NCBI RefSeq assembly: GCF_000282135.1
Contig: NZ_AKJW01000077.1
Coordinates: 21,805 to 85,804, forward strand
Direction: 5' to 3'
Origin: Herbaspirillum sp. CF444
GTDB lineage: Bacteria; Pseudomonadota; Gammaproteobacteria; Burkholderiales; Burkholderiaceae_D
Length of the DNA: 64,000 nucleotides
Below, one piece after another: positions 35,850 to 45,457 of the stretch. The notes beneath the pieces were generated by a model. That model saw only the letters and a list, made by a program, of their open reading frames with translations. It was not told where the DNA came from and ran no database searches. The first letter of the stretch is position 1; each line of letters opens with the position of its first letter. The translations under genes were made by a program, and so were the position numbers.

Positions 35850-36389
35850 ATGGATAGCTTTTACGCACCAGTAATAACTGTTTGTGGAACAGTTATAGTC
35901 GGATATTTAGCGAACTTTACAGCTGAGCGATATCGCCGTTTTTCAGATGGGAGTGCAATTGCAGCCGCAATATCTGGAGAGCTGAGCTCGCATGCCGTAA
36001 GTATTCCACTTATTAAGGATATGCTGACTGGACTCATCGTTGCCGCTGAGTCCGGTAGTAGTCCAATTTTGAGGCCTTGGGAACCACCCAATGATCCCGT
36101 TTATGAAGAAATGGTAGGAAAAATTGGATTGTTGGGCATTGAACTAGTTGAAGACGTAGTGTTCACCTATCAGCAGATTAGGGCGTTTCGAATGGCTCTC
36201 AAAGTGGTACATGATCACCATGATATGTCACCGCATGAGTTGTCTGCGCGATTAAAGCGCTGCCTTGAAACCATAACTAGAGCCGAGGAACGTGGAGTGC
36301 CCCTTGTCCATCGGTTACGCGAAAGATCCCAAGAAGTTTACAAAATCAAACTTCCCTACTGGGGAGAGTATGTATTAAAAAAACGCTGA
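35850..36389 (+). CDS. Unrecognised protein with N-terminal membrane segment
   Basis: 179 residues from ATG 35850. The frame can be extended to an ATG at 35784, which adds 22 residues of low quality. One hydrophobic segment near the N terminus (YAPVITVCGTVIVGYLANF) is followed by a soluble, largely helical region with an acidic middle and basic C terminus. It has no motif I recognise. The AT content is far above the surrounding genes and codon use is unlike them, so it was probably acquired. It is convergent with the next gene at a 13-bp spacing. No function is proposed. Confidence 0.6.
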   Translation: MDSFYAPVITVCGTVIVGYLANFTAERYRRFSDGSAIAAAISGELSSHAVSIPLIKDMLTGLIVAAESGSSPILRPWEPPNDPVYEEMVGKIGLLGIELVEDVVFTYQQIRAFRMALKVVHDHHDMSPHELSARLKRCLETITRAEERGVPLVHRLRERSQEVYKIKLPYWGEYVLKKR

Positions 36390-36402
36390 TTGAACGCACC
36401 GT

Positions 36403-37125
36403 TTAGAAACCAATTAGCCTATCAATAGGGCCCATTTCGATTTGAGTATCTTTATTGGTCGCTTTCACGATTTCTTTGGCAAGGACTATTACGGTTTCTA
36501 TATATGCTTTTCCTAGAGAATTTTCTTTTAAAAAATCTCTATATTCTGGATTTAATAGCGCATGTCCAAGCGCACTGTCTGTCATATCGGAAATAGGCAA
36601 GGCCCCCGTTATGAAATATTGATCAATGCTTTCAATCAAACTATGAAGCGTACGGTGAACAAACGACAGTACTGACGTCGGAATATTAGTTTGCTCTATC
36701 AACGATTCTAAAATGGCTACTAGCTTTGCTTTGATTTCCTTTAGTTCCACCTCTTCAATCACTTTCTGGCTAGAAGACGAATTCAATAAGCGTGAAGTCA
36801 TACTTAAGTATCGCAACGTGTGATCGTCAATATGGCCTATAAACGTTTGCCACTGACCACTTAGGTTTTGTGTACTGAAGCCTTCGTTGATTTTAGGAAA
36901 CCAATAATCCCAACTCTCACTCTCTGTTGGGATTGTTTGTGTCGCCATCTCAACAACTTGGTATGGAAGTTTCATGACATTCCCTAAACGAGCGAGCATG
37001 GTCGAAAGATCGTTTGTCATAAGTACCATTTTCCAACCTGCTAAGCACGGATTGGCAGATGAAAACGTTTTACCTTTTCTTAAAATTAGCAACAGTCGTT
37101 CTGCTGGATTATCAAAATTGCTCAT
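36403..37125 (-). CDS. Unrecognised soluble protein
   Basis: 240 residues, ATG 37125. It begins with MSNFDNPAERLLLILRKGK, an opening I associate loosely with uncharacterised accessory-island proteins, and is otherwise helical, with Trp residues near 72, 75 and 92. There is no signal peptide, membrane segment or catalytic motif. It is AT-rich like its neighbour and unlike the flanking liv and MFS genes. No function is proposed. Confidence 0.6.
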   Translation of the reverse strand: MSNFDNPAERLLLILRKGKTFSSANPCLAGWKMVLMTNDLSTMLARLGNVMKLPYQVVEMATQTIPTESESWDYWFPKINEGFSTQNLSGQWQTFIGHIDDHTLRYLSMTSRLLNSSSSQKVIEEVELKEIKAKLVAILESLIEQTNIPTSVLSFVHRTLHSLIESIDQYFITGALPISDMTDSALGHALLNPEYRDFLKENSLGKAYIETVIVLAKEIVKATNKDTQIEMGPIDRLIGF

Positions 37126-37331
37126 CTTTGATGTTTGCCTGTTTATAGAATATTTTTTGAGATTCTATAGGTATTGAGCAATAAAAAGATGATTTTCTGA
37201 CGACCTGAAATAGACAATATCATTTGCCTTGGGGACGTTACTAAACCGTGATTGGTTTCATGTATGCGTGTGAGATCGCGTTGCTGGATAAAGTAATGCG
37301 ATCTCTAATGTGAATTGATGAATTTACCAAC

Positions 37332-38609
37332 TCATAGTGAGGATGTTTGTTTCAAATACCGCTTCCGCCAAGGCTTCAACACCACCAACGCCAACACCGC
37401 AGCCAGAATATCCAGCGTAATCGCCGTGCCAAACACCGGATGCCAGCTACCGGTCTTCTCGTGCATCAGCGCCGCCAGCGGTCCGCCGAGGATCGATCCG
37501 ATACCTTGCGAGATATACAGCCAGCCGTAGTTGGCCGTCGCGTTGCGCGTGCCGAAGGTGTCGGTCAGCGTCGACGGGAACAGTGAAAAGATCTCGCCCC
37601 AGCCGAAGAACACCACGCCCGACAACAGCACGAACAGCACCGCGTTCTCGCGCGTCATGAGCCACAGCGCCATGGCGATGCCTTCGAGGGCGAAGGCGAA
37701 GAACATGGTGTTCTCACGACCGAAATGATCCGATACCCAGCCGAAGAAGGGACGCGTCAAGCCATTGGTCAGGCGGTCGATGGTCAGCGCCAGCGGCAGG
37801 GCGGCGAGGCCGAACACCATCACGTTGGCGACGCCGAAGTCGCGCGCGAAGCTGGCCATTTGCGAGGTCACCATCAGGCCCGAGGTGGACATCATGGTCA
37901 TCATGCAGAACATCAGCCAGAACAGCGGCGTGCGCAGCATCTGGCGCGGCGTCAGGTCGTTGCCGGTGGATTGCGCGACGCGCGTTGCCGGCAGCGCCGT
38001 CATCGGGTCGGGCGAACGCAGCGCTTGCGAGGCGATCACGCCGATCACGGCGAAGATCAGGCCGAACTGCCATAGCGTGCTTTCCAGGCCCTGGCCGGCG
38101 AGTGCGGACGAGATCGGGAAGGTGGTCAGGATAGCGCCCATGCCGTAACCGGCGGCGACCATGCCGACCGCAAAGCCGCGGCGGTCAGGGAACCAGCGCA
38201 CCATCTGGCCGACCACGCCGACATACACGATGCCGGTGCCGAGTCCGCCGACCAGGCCGTAGCTCAGGTAGAGCATGCCGATGCTGGAGGCTTGCGACGC
38301 CAGCACCCAGCTCAGGCCCGACATGACCGTGCCGATGGAAATCAGGCGACGCGCGCCGAAACGTTCGATCAGGCCGCCCTGGAACGGCGAGAAGAAGGTT
38401 TGCAGCACGATCAGCATGGAAAAGGTGATCTGCAGTTCGGACAGCGGCACGCCGAGTTTGGCGGCGAGCGGTTTGGTGAACAGCGTCCACACGTATTGCG
38501 GACTGGAGATCGCCATCATGCAGATCAGGCTGATCAGCAGCTGGAACCAGCGGTTCTGGAGCAGGCCCTGCGTGCTGGCGGGGGCGGATGTGTCGGTCAG
38601 AGTGGTCAT
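37332..38609 (-). CDS. MFS transporter, oxalate/formate antiporter (OFA) family
   Basis: 425 residues with 12 predicted membrane helices. It follows the OFA family pattern: WFQLLISLICMMAISSPQYVWTLF first helix, GGLIERFGARRLI loop, LVGGLGTGIVYVGVVGQMVRWFPDRRG around helices four and five, and a glycine-rich symmetry-related second half. ATG 38609 has an AGGAGA ribosome site; the frame continues 17 codons upstream without one. The substrate is probably a small carboxylate; oxalate/formate exchange is a family name, not evidence. A GntR regulator lies upstream. Confidence 0.88.
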   Translation of the reverse strand: MTTLTDTSAPASTQGLLQNRWFQLLISLICMMAISSPQYVWTLFTKPLAAKLGVPLSELQITFSMLIVLQTFFSPFQGGLIERFGARRLISIGTVMSGLSWVLASQASSIGMLYLSYGLVGGLGTGIVYVGVVGQMVRWFPDRRGFAVGMVAAGYGMGAILTTFPISSALAGQGLESTLWQFGLIFAVIGVIASQALRSPDPMTALPATRVAQSTGNDLTPRQMLRTPLFWLMFCMMTMMSTSGLMVTSQMASFARDFGVANVMVFGLAALPLALTIDRLTNGLTRPFFGWVSDHFGRENTMFFAFALEGIAMALWLMTRENAVLFVLLSGVVFFGWGEIFSLFPSTLTDTFGTRNATANYGWLYISQGIGSILGGPLAALMHEKTGSWHPVFGTAITLDILAAVLALVVLKPWRKRYLKQTSSL

Positions 38610-38659
38610 GCGTTTCTCCTGAAGAAAGAGGGATGGAGCGCGTTGCCGATGGGGTGTCA

Positions 38660-38677
38660 ATTTATGTATGCATAAAT
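38660..38677. promoter_or_regulatory. Candidate GntR operator upstream of the MFS gene
   Basis: ATTTATG (38660-38666) and CATAAAT (38671-38677) with a 4-bp centre, 50 bp before the MFS start. The form resembles FCD-type GntR sites such as ATNNNTATGCATA-like palindromes. Confidence 0.45.
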
Positions 38678-38866
38678 TCGCGACGAACGAATGCAGGATT
38701 CATGCCATTGGACATGCATTGCATGAGCGCGATGGAAGAACGCCATGCATGCCGGAGAAATGCCGGAGAACACCAGCAGGGGCGCGAGGAAATCGGGAGG
38801 TGAATCAGAGGAAGTGCAGGCTGGGCGCGGTTTTCAGCGCCCGGCAGCTTGCACTAAATGCGTGCT

Positions 38867-39637
38867 TCAGCCGAAGCGTTTGCGCCGCGCGGGTGCCGGG
38901 GAGGGATGCTGGGCCATCTCGGTGCGGACATGTTCCAGCCGGTCGATGGTGATTTGTTCGACGACGGCGTGGCTGTCCTTGATGTGGCGTTCGACCAGTG
39001 CGCCGGCTTGCGCGGCGTCGCCGGCGGCGATGGCATCGAGGATGGCGACGTGTTCGTCGTAGGTGTCGGCGATGCAGTCGCCGTAGGCAAAGTCCAGGCG
39101 CCGCATGATGCGGATGTGTTCGGTGACTTGCCGGTAGACGGCGTCGGTCTCCGGGTTGCCGGCGGCGGCGACCAGTGCCAGATGGAATTGTTCGTCCAGC
39201 GCGGCGACGGCGAGTCCGTCTTTCGAGCGCTTTCTGGTCGTCACGCGCCAGACGGCGCCGGCTTCGGCCAGCAGCGTTTCGCGGGCGGACGCCGGCCTGC
39301 CCGGATCGCACAGGCGGCGCACTGCGTGCAGCTCGATCATTTCGCGCAGGTCGTAGAGGGCGGCAAAACGGGAGAAGTCGATCGGCACCACTTCCCATCC
39401 GTTGCGGAAATAGCCGCGCACCAGTCCCTCGCTTTGCAGCCGCATCAACGCTTCGCGCACCGGCGTGCGCGAGACTTGCAGTCGCTCGGCGACGTCGTTC
39501 TCGGCAAAGCGGTCGCCGGGCAGCAAACGGAAGGCGAAGATGTCGTCGCGCAGTTTTTCATAGACGGTTTCGGCGAGCCTCGGCGCGGGGCGTCGGCTCG
39601 CATCGTCGTTGGGTAGAACCAATGGTTTCGTTGTCAT
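38867..39637 (-). CDS. GntR family regulator, FCD domain
   Basis: 256 residues. The N-terminal winged helix (about residues 19-90) has the GntR pattern VYEKLRDDIFAFRLLPGDRF, then VAERLQVSRTPVREALMRL. The C-terminal FCD domain (about 100-235) is all-helical and usually binds a small carboxylate through conserved His and Asp residues, seen here around FHLALVAAAGNP and the following helices. It lies upstream of the OFA transporter on the same strand and probably regulates it. Confidence 0.9.
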   Translation of the reverse strand: MTTKPLVLPNDDASRRPAPRLAETVYEKLRDDIFAFRLLPGDRFAENDVAERLQVSRTPVREALMRLQSEGLVRGYFRNGWEVVPIDFSRFAALYDLREMIELHAVRRLCDPGRPASARETLLAEAGAVWRVTTRKRSKDGLAVAALDEQFHLALVAAAGNPETDAVYRQVTEHIRIMRRLDFAYGDCIADTYDEHVAILDAIAAGDAAQAGALVERHIKDSHAVVEQITIDRLEHVRTEMAQHPSPAPARRKRFG

Positions 39638-39905
39638 GCGGTGGCGGTGGCTTTAGCTTCCGCGGCGTCGCGTGGCTGATGCATCGGGCTGATGCTTCGG
39701 ACGGAGGCGCGCGGTCGATTGCAGAGTTCGATTAACGGCAATGGTAGCGCATGGCTTCCTGATTCGCTGCACATATCTCGTACCTTTTTCGCACGTCTCT
39801 CGCACATCCCTCACTTCGACGGCGGCGGCAGGGACGAGCGCGCAGATGCCAATGACGGCGATCCGGTGTAAGGTAGCGGATTTGTCGCCGCGGGCATTCT
39901 TCAAC

Positions 39906-40526
39906 ATGATCGACGCATTCAAAGCCTCCACCGCCGGATTCAGTCTCAGCCTTTCGCTGATCCTCGCCATCGGTTCCCAGAACGCCTTCGTGTTGCGCCA
40001 GGGACTGCGGCGCGAGCATGTCTTCCTGATCTGCCTGACCTGCTTTATCTCCGATACGATGCTGATCCTTGCCGGCATTGCCGGCTTCGACGTCGTCATT
40101 GTCTGGCTGCCGTGGCTGGAGCAAGCCATGCGTTACATCGGCGCCGCCTTCTTGTTCGCCTATGGCGCCAGAAGCTTGTGGTCGGCGTTGAGATCTTCGG
40201 CGGCCCTGGCCGCAAGCGACGCCACTCCGCAGTCGCTGAAAAAGACGCTGCTGATCTGCCTGGCCCTGACCTGGTTCAATCCTCACGTTTATCTCGATAC
40301 GCTGTTCCTGATCGGCTCGATCTCCACGCAATACGACGGACAGAAGATTGCTTTTGCGTTTGGCGCCAGCGTGAGCTCGCTGCTGTTTTTCTTTTCGCTG
40401 GGCTACGGTGCGCGGCTGTTGCAACCCTTGTTTGCACGGCCGGTGGCGTGGCGCATTCTTGACGGACTGATCGCAGTCATCATGTGGGGCATTGCGTATT
40501 CGCTGGTGTGGAATAGGGGAGTTTGA
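39906..40526 (+). CDS. LysE/ArgO family amino acid exporter
   Basis: 206 residues with six membrane helices. The signatures SLSLILAIGSQNAFVLRQGL near residue 13 and LALTWFNPHVYLDTLFLIG near 120 match the ArgO/LysE branch, which exports basic amino acids such as arginine or lysine. The open frame extends 55 codons upstream with implausible sequence, so ATG 39906 is taken. It is divergent from the GntR gene. It may be controlled by an LysG/ArgP-type regulator elsewhere. Confidence 0.9.
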   Translation: MIDAFKASTAGFSLSLSLILAIGSQNAFVLRQGLRREHVFLICLTCFISDTMLILAGIAGFDVVIVWLPWLEQAMRYIGAAFLFAYGARSLWSALRSSAALAASDATPQSLKKTLLICLALTWFNPHVYLDTLFLIGSISTQYDGQKIAFAFGASVSSLLFFFSLGYGARLLQPLFARPVAWRILDGLIAVIMWGIAYSLVWNRGV

Positions 40527-40670
40527 TCTTCGAAAAAATGAATCAAAAGCTGACGTAACGATGCTCCTTAGCGCCAAACCGCTCTCTGCCGACGCGCGAA
40601 GCGACGGTTGAAAGAGCAAAGACGACAAGGAGTCCGACGCCGATCTCGATTTCTGCGTCAAGCCGGCGTG

Positions 40671-40711
40671 AAAAATACGAACGCCCGATGCAATTCATCG
40701 GGCGTTCGTAT
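40671..40711 (-). terminator. Terminator of the TonB-dependent receptor gene
   Basis: Perfect 16-bp stem (40675-40690 with 40696-40711), 5-nt loop, followed on the minus strand by TTTTTC. Confidence 0.92.
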
Positions 40712-40737
40712 GTGGGATGCGTCATGAACAGGGCGGT

Positions 40738-42861
40738 TTAGTATCGATATCCCAGGGTCAGCATGATGGTGCGGTCGTCTCCCAGCGCCACCGCGCGCGC
40801 GACGCCGCCGGCGTAGTATTCGGTATTGAAGAGGTTCTTCACGTTCAGCGCGGCGCGCCAGCGTGCGGCGTTGTAGGCCACGCCGGCGTCGGCGACGACA
40901 TAACCGGGCAAGCGGTAGCCGCTGGTGCGCTGCATGCTTTGTCCGCGCACGCCGCCGTTGAGCTCCCAGCCGTTCAACTCGCCCTTGAAGCGGTAGCGCG
41001 CGCTGGTGTTGAAGCTGTGGCGCGGCACGTTGTCCAGCCATTGGCCGACGGTGGTGACGCTCTGGCCGCCGTCGTCGGTGACCGTCGCTGCCGTGTAGGC
41101 ATAGCCAGCGATCAGGCTCAGGCCGTTTTTGAAATCCGAGGTGAGACCGATTTCGAAACCGCGCGAACGTTGTTCGCCGACCGCGACGCTAAAGCCCGTG
41201 TTGGCGGTGTCGCTGACCAGCACATTGCGGCGGTGCAGGTCGAAGACCGCCATGTTCAGGTTGGTGCGGCCTTCATCCATTTCCACTTTGACGCCGGCTT
41301 CCACCTGTTTGCCGGTTTCCGGTTTGAAGGTGTTGCCGCTCGCGTCGGTGCCGCTGTTGGGATAGAACGAGGTGGCGTAGCTGACGTACGGACGCACGCC
41401 GCGCGCCACCTCATACATCAATGCCGCCGAACCGGTGTTGGCGCCGGCCGGATTGTTGGTGTGGGTGCTGGTGCGCAGGTTGTCCGAATAGGTGGCCGTG
41501 TTGTCGCGGCGCAGGCCGGCCACGAGTTGCCAGCGATCGCCGAAGCGAATCTGGTCGCGCAAGTAGATGCCCAGGTCGCGGATCGTGGTGGAGGTGTTGG
41601 TGGTCGGCGTGGTCGGGCAGACCACGCGCGCGCCGTAGACCGGGTTGTAGACGTTCAGCGCGGCCACGGTGCAGGTGAACGAACGCACGTCTTCGCGCGT
41701 GTTCAGGTAGTCGGTGCCGAATGTGACCTCGTGTTTGCCGACAGCCGTGTCGAAGCTGCGCTGCAGGTTGGTGTCCATGGTGAAGGTCTGGCCGGTGTAC
41801 GTCTGGTCCGTAGCCGTGCGCGTCAGCGTCTGGCTGCTGGCGTTGAGCACGTTGGCGGCGATCAGTTGGCCGCTCATGGTGAATTGTTGCCAGCGCAGGT
41901 TGTTGTGCAGCGTCCAGCCGTCGTCGAAGCGGTGCGTCAGCGAATAACCCAGACGTGTTTCGATGGCGTTGTACGGCTTTGCCGTCGGTTCGCCGATGAA
42001 CAGGCTGCGCGGAAGGCTGCCGTTGATGTTGCCGGTGATCGATCCCGACAGCGGCAAGCCTTGCTGGCGGATGTAACCGCGTTCCTGGAAGCTCGTCAGG
42101 ATGGTGAAGTCGGTGCGCGCGCCGAGATCCAGCGAGAGCGAAGGTGCGATGTAGCGGTTCTTGAACCAGACGTAATTGGTGGCGTCGTTGGAGTTGGAAA
42201 TCAGTCCATTGATGCGGAAGGCTTGCTTGCCGTTTTCCGAGAGCGATTTGTTGAGGTCGACCGTGGCTTCGCGGAAATCGTGGCTGCCGATCGTGACGTC
42301 GGCGTTGGCGAAGTCGTAGCCTTGCGGGCGCTTGCTGACCATGTTGACCAGGCCGCCCGGCAGCACCAGGCCGTACAGCAGGGAGGCAGGCCCTTTCACC
42401 ACCTCCACCTGTTCCAGTCCGAACAATTGCTCGGCGACGCGATTGGAGGCGGCCGTACGCAAACCATCCAGATACAACGAATCGGACGCTACCTGGCCGC
42501 GGATGATCAGGTCGTCCCAGCCGCGCCGGCCGTATTGATTGGAGACCACGCCCGTCACGTTTTTCAGCGCATCGGATAGCGTCACCGCTTGCTGGCTGTC
42601 GAGTACGGCGCGCGGCACCACCGAGATGGATTGCGGTGTCTGCGAAAGCGGCACGGAAGATTTGTTGACCAGCGGTTTACCGGCGTTGAAACCGGTTCCC
42701 GCATCGCTATCGGATACCACGTTCACCGTGGGCAACTGGCTCGCATCCGTGTTCGACGCCGTGGCGTCGGTCGGGGTGGACGAGGATGTTTGGGCAAACA
42801 GGATGCTTGGGGCCAGGGCTGTCAGGCCCACAAAAACGGCGCGGGTGCGGAGAGAGGGCAT
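40738..42861 (-). CDS. TonB-dependent siderophore receptor
   Basis: 707 residues. There is a signal peptide ending near LFAQ, an N-terminal plug (SSVPLSQTPQSISVVPRAVL, then GWDDLIIRGQ and VEVVKGPASLLYG) and a 22-strand beta barrel ending in an aromatic (LGYRY). A TonB-box-like stretch lies in the linker before the plug. It belongs to the FhuE/FpvA type importing ferric hydroxamates or mixed siderophores. A Fur-box-like sequence lies 23 bp upstream. No siderophore biosynthesis genes are in the window. Confidence 0.93.
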   Translation of the reverse strand: MPSLRTRAVFVGLTALAPSILFAQTSSSTPTDATASNTDASQLPTVNVVSDSDAGTGFNAGKPLVNKSSVPLSQTPQSISVVPRAVLDSQQAVTLSDALKNVTGVVSNQYGRRGWDDLIIRGQVASDSLYLDGLRTAASNRVAEQLFGLEQVEVVKGPASLLYGLVLPGGLVNMVSKRPQGYDFANADVTIGSHDFREATVDLNKSLSENGKQAFRINGLISNSNDATNYVWFKNRYIAPSLSLDLGARTDFTILTSFQERGYIRQQGLPLSGSITGNINGSLPRSLFIGEPTAKPYNAIETRLGYSLTHRFDDGWTLHNNLRWQQFTMSGQLIAANVLNASSQTLTRTATDQTYTGQTFTMDTNLQRSFDTAVGKHEVTFGTDYLNTREDVRSFTCTVAALNVYNPVYGARVVCPTTPTTNTSTTIRDLGIYLRDQIRFGDRWQLVAGLRRDNTATYSDNLRTSTHTNNPAGANTGSAALMYEVARGVRPYVSYATSFYPNSGTDASGNTFKPETGKQVEAGVKVEMDEGRTNLNMAVFDLHRRNVLVSDTANTGFSVAVGEQRSRGFEIGLTSDFKNGLSLIAGYAYTAATVTDDGGQSVTTVGQWLDNVPRHSFNTSARYRFKGELNGWELNGGVRGQSMQRTSGYRLPGYVVADAGVAYNAARWRAALNVKNLFNTEYYAGGVARAVALGDDRTIMLTLGYRY

Positions 42862-42884
42862 AGTGGTGCGGAGAGGATATTGTT

Positions 42885-42903
42885 AGAAATGAGAATTATT
42901 TCT
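42885..42903. promoter_or_regulatory. Fur box candidate upstream of the TonB receptor
   Basis: AGAAAT-GAGAATT-ATTTCT, a perfect 6-bp inverted repeat with the GAGAAT core of Fur sites (11 of 19 consensus matches by hand count), 23 bp before the receptor start. In the remaining 267 bp to the GNAT gene I see no other feature. Confidence 0.65.
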
Positions 42904-43170
42904 ATTCATGATATCCGCTGATGCCGCATTGCCGCAAATTAATTCGGATTTTTATATGTTTTTTTGATAATGGAAGGGAAAACGCCGGGAAAAAATAATT
43001 GATTGGCAACTTTTCGTGTGGCCGGCGGCATGCCTTGCATGTATCCGGCTGGCTTTGTCGTCATGGCGTCACGCAGATAACTTCACTCCTTCACGAAATT
43101 TCCTATTAAAGTTACGGTTCGCCGGGTCTTCAACGCTTGCAATCGACAGAAGAAAAAATCCAAAATCAAC

Positions 43171-43653
43171 ATGACCAATACCGCACCCTCCGCCAACAGC
43201 GAAGTCCGGATACGCCCGGCAAAACAAGAAGACTTTGAGGCCTGGCAGGGTTTATGGCAGGGCTACAACGCCTTCTATGGTCGCCATGGCGAGACGGCGC
43301 TGGCGGCCGGGATTACCGACATGACGTGGTCGCGATTCTTCGATGCCTATGAACCGGTGCATGCGCTCGTGGCCGAACGGGACGGTCAACTGATCGGCCT
43401 GGCCCATTTTCTGTTTCATCGCAGCACAACGCAGATAGCGCCCAATTGCTATCTGCAGGATCTCTTCACGGCGGAATCATCCAGAGGACAGGGCGTGGCG
43501 CGCAAATTGATCGAAGAAGTTTATCTCCGGGCGCAGGCGGCGGGGAGCGGCAGGGTGTACTGGCAAACGCATGAAACCAATGCAACGGCGATGGCCTTGT
43601 ACGACAAGGTCGCCGAGAAGTCGGGCTTTGTCGTCTATCGGAAGTTGCTCTGA
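43171..43653 (+). CDS. GNAT family N-acetyltransferase
   Basis: 160 residues, a single GNAT domain. The acetyl-CoA pyrophosphate-binding motif is SRGQGVARKLI (about residues 109-119), and the C-terminal strand-helix is VYWQTHETNATAMALYDKV, the usual Asn/Tyr pattern. The acetyl acceptor is unknown. It is convergent with the chemotaxis gene, with a perfect hairpin between them. Confidence 0.9.
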   Translation: MTNTAPSANSEVRIRPAKQEDFEAWQGLWQGYNAFYGRHGETALAAGITDMTWSRFFDAYEPVHALVAERDGQLIGLAHFLFHRSTTQIAPNCYLQDLFTAESSRGQGVARKLIEEVYLRAQAAGSGRVYWQTHETNATAMALYDKVAEKSGFVVYRKLL

Positions 43654-43729
43654 GTACCGGACTGCTTCCGTCTCAATAGAAAAGACATCCGCACGAACAA
43701 GGATTGGGTGCAGCCGCGACGTGCATGGC

Positions 43730-43759
43730 GCGTTGCCCGCAAGAGGGGGCGGGCAACGC
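43730..43759. terminator. Hairpin between convergent GNAT and MCP genes
   Basis: GCGTTGCCCGC (43730-43740) and GCGGGCAACGC (43749-43759), perfect 11-bp stem with an 8-nt loop. There is no T-tail on either strand, so termination may be factor-assisted. Confidence 0.65.
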
Positions 43760-43766
43760 TGCTCCG

Positions 43767-45395
43767 TCAGGCAAGCTCCAGACGGCTCGGCGTGATATCG
43801 ATGCTGTTCTTCAGCATCGGCAACGTCCCCAGTTTGAAGATGCCGACCAGGCCCGACAACTTCGCCGCCTGTTCTTGCAAGGATTGCGCGGCGGCGGCGG
43901 CTTGTTCGACCAGCGCGGCATTTTGCTGGGTGACATCGTCCATTTGCGCCACGGCATCGTTGATTTGTTCGATGCCGTCGCTTTGCTGACGGCTGGATTG
44001 CGAAATTTCGGCCACCATGCCATTGACCTTCCTGACGCTGCCGACGACCTCGTCCATCGTCGTACCGGCCTGCTCAACCAGGGAACGCCCGATATCGACC
44101 TGCTTCACGGAGTCGCTGATCAGCACCTTGATTTCCTTTGCCGCAGTGGCGCTTCGTTGCGCCAGGTTGCGCACTTCCGATGCGACAACGGCAAAACCGC
44201 GCCCCTGCTCCCCGGCGCGCGCCGCTTCCACTGCAGCATTCAGCGCAAGGATATTGGTCTGGAAGGCAATGCCGTCAATGACCGAAATAATCTCCACGAT
44301 CTTGTGCGACGAAGCGTTGATCAGCCCCATCGTGTTGACGACCTGCTGAACGACTTCGCCGGCCTTGGCCGCGACGTCGGACGCCGACACCGCCAGTTCG
44401 TGCGCCTGGATTGCACTGCCGGAATTCTGTTTCACCGTTGACGCCAGTTCTTCCATCGACGAAGCCGTTTCCTCCAGCGAACTTGCCTGCTGCTCCGTCC
44501 GCGACGACAAGTCCAGGTTGCCTTTGGCAATCTGGCTGGACGCCGTCGCGATCGTATCGGTCCCGGCGCGCACCTGGCCGACGATTTGCGCCAGCGCGTC
44601 GCGCATGCTCTTCATCGAGAACAGCAGGCTGTCCTGATCGCTCGGCTTGGTTTCTATATTGACGGTCAGATCGCCGTGCGCGATCCGGGTCGCAATCTGA
44701 TTCGCATAGGCAGGTTCTCCGCCGAGCTGGTTCAGTACGCTGCGCGTGATCAGATACGCCGCCATGATGCTGACGACCAGCGCAAGTCCTCCAAACAGCA
44801 GCATCATCGAACGCGCATTGGCATAGGCGACATCCGCATTGTTCGAGGCTTCCTCATTCTGTTTGTTTTCCAGCACGATGAAGTTATTGAGCTGCTCCCA
44901 CCATTTCCGCTGGATCGGCCGGAATTCATTGCGCAGCACCGAATACGCCTCGTCGCGCTTGCCGGCCATGATCAGTTCCATCGCCTGTCTGATATGCCCG
45001 TTGGCAACCTTGGAGGTTTGGCTGATGGCGTCGAACAGCTGCTGTTCTTCCTGGCTTGTCGAACTCTCGCCTCTGAGCATCGCCCCCAGTTTTTTCTCGG
45101 CGGCGGCATATTTTTGCGCTTGCGTGTCGACGCGCTTCATTTCGACCTCGATTTCCTGCGGATTATTTCCAAGCAGGATCATGTTGCGCAAGGCAAGCGC
45201 CCGCTCGGTGATGGAAAGGTACATCGATGAGGCTTCGCTGGCTTCGACGTTGTTGATCTTCGTGATCTCATCCATGCGTTGCTTCTGTTGCGCCATCTGG
45301 ATGATGCCTAGCAGCGTGACGATAATCAGCAACAGGCAGACCAGCGTGAATCCGATTGCCAGGCGCGCGGAGATTTTCAACTGTGAGAGTTTCAT
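43767..45395 (-). CDS. Methyl-accepting chemotaxis protein
   Basis: 542 residues. TM1 is at about residues 10-32, a four-helix-bundle ligand domain (4HB_MCP type) reaches about residue 190, and TM2 is near 190-212, followed by HAMP and a cytoplasmic signalling domain. The highly conserved hairpin tip reads [17 protein letters not shown]. The C terminus lacks the NWETF-type CheR tether. The ligand is unknown. A GC-rich hairpin lies in its 5' leader (45435-45457). Confidence 0.93.
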   Translation of the reverse strand: MKLSQLKISARLAIGFTLVCLLLIIVTLLGIIQMAQQKQRMDEITKINNVEASEASSMYLSITERALALRNMILLGNNPQEIEVEMKRVDTQAQKYAAAEKKLGAMLRGESSTSQEEQQLFDAISQTSKVANGHIRQAMELIMAGKRDEAYSVLRNEFRPIQRKWWEQLNNFIVLENKQNEEASNNADVAYANARSMMLLFGGLALVVSIMAAYLITRSVLNQLGGEPAYANQIATRIAHGDLTVNIETKPSDQDSLLFSMKSMRDALAQIVGQVRAGTDTIATASSQIAKGNLDLSSRTEQQASSLEETASSMEELASTVKQNSGSAIQAHELAVSASDVAAKAGEVVQQVVNTMGLINASSHKIVEIISVIDGIAFQTNILALNAAVEAARAGEQGRGFAVVASEVRNLAQRSATAAKEIKVLISDSVKQVDIGRSLVEQAGTTMDEVVGSVRKVNGMVAEISQSSRQQSDGIEQINDAVAQMDDVTQQNAALVEQAAAAAQSLQEQAAKLSGLVGIFKLGTLPMLKNSIDITPSRLELA

Positions 45396-45434
45396 GTTTC
45401 CCTCGGACGGTGACGTGATGCGAATGTTTATATT

Positions 45435-45457
45435 CCGGCGCCCTTGGCAGGCGCCGG
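45435..45457. repeat. Hairpin in the MCP 5' leader
   Basis: CCGGCGCC (45435-45442) and GGCGCCGG (45450-45457) with a 7-nt loop, 39 bp upstream of the MCP start on its minus-strand leader. It could affect translation. Confidence 0.55.

Noticed and set aside
36403..37125. Phage-defence or toxin-antitoxin system in the AT-rich pocket
   Set aside because: The two genes are convergent, not an operon, and show no nuclease, ATPase, TIR, HEPN or similar motif that I can recognise.
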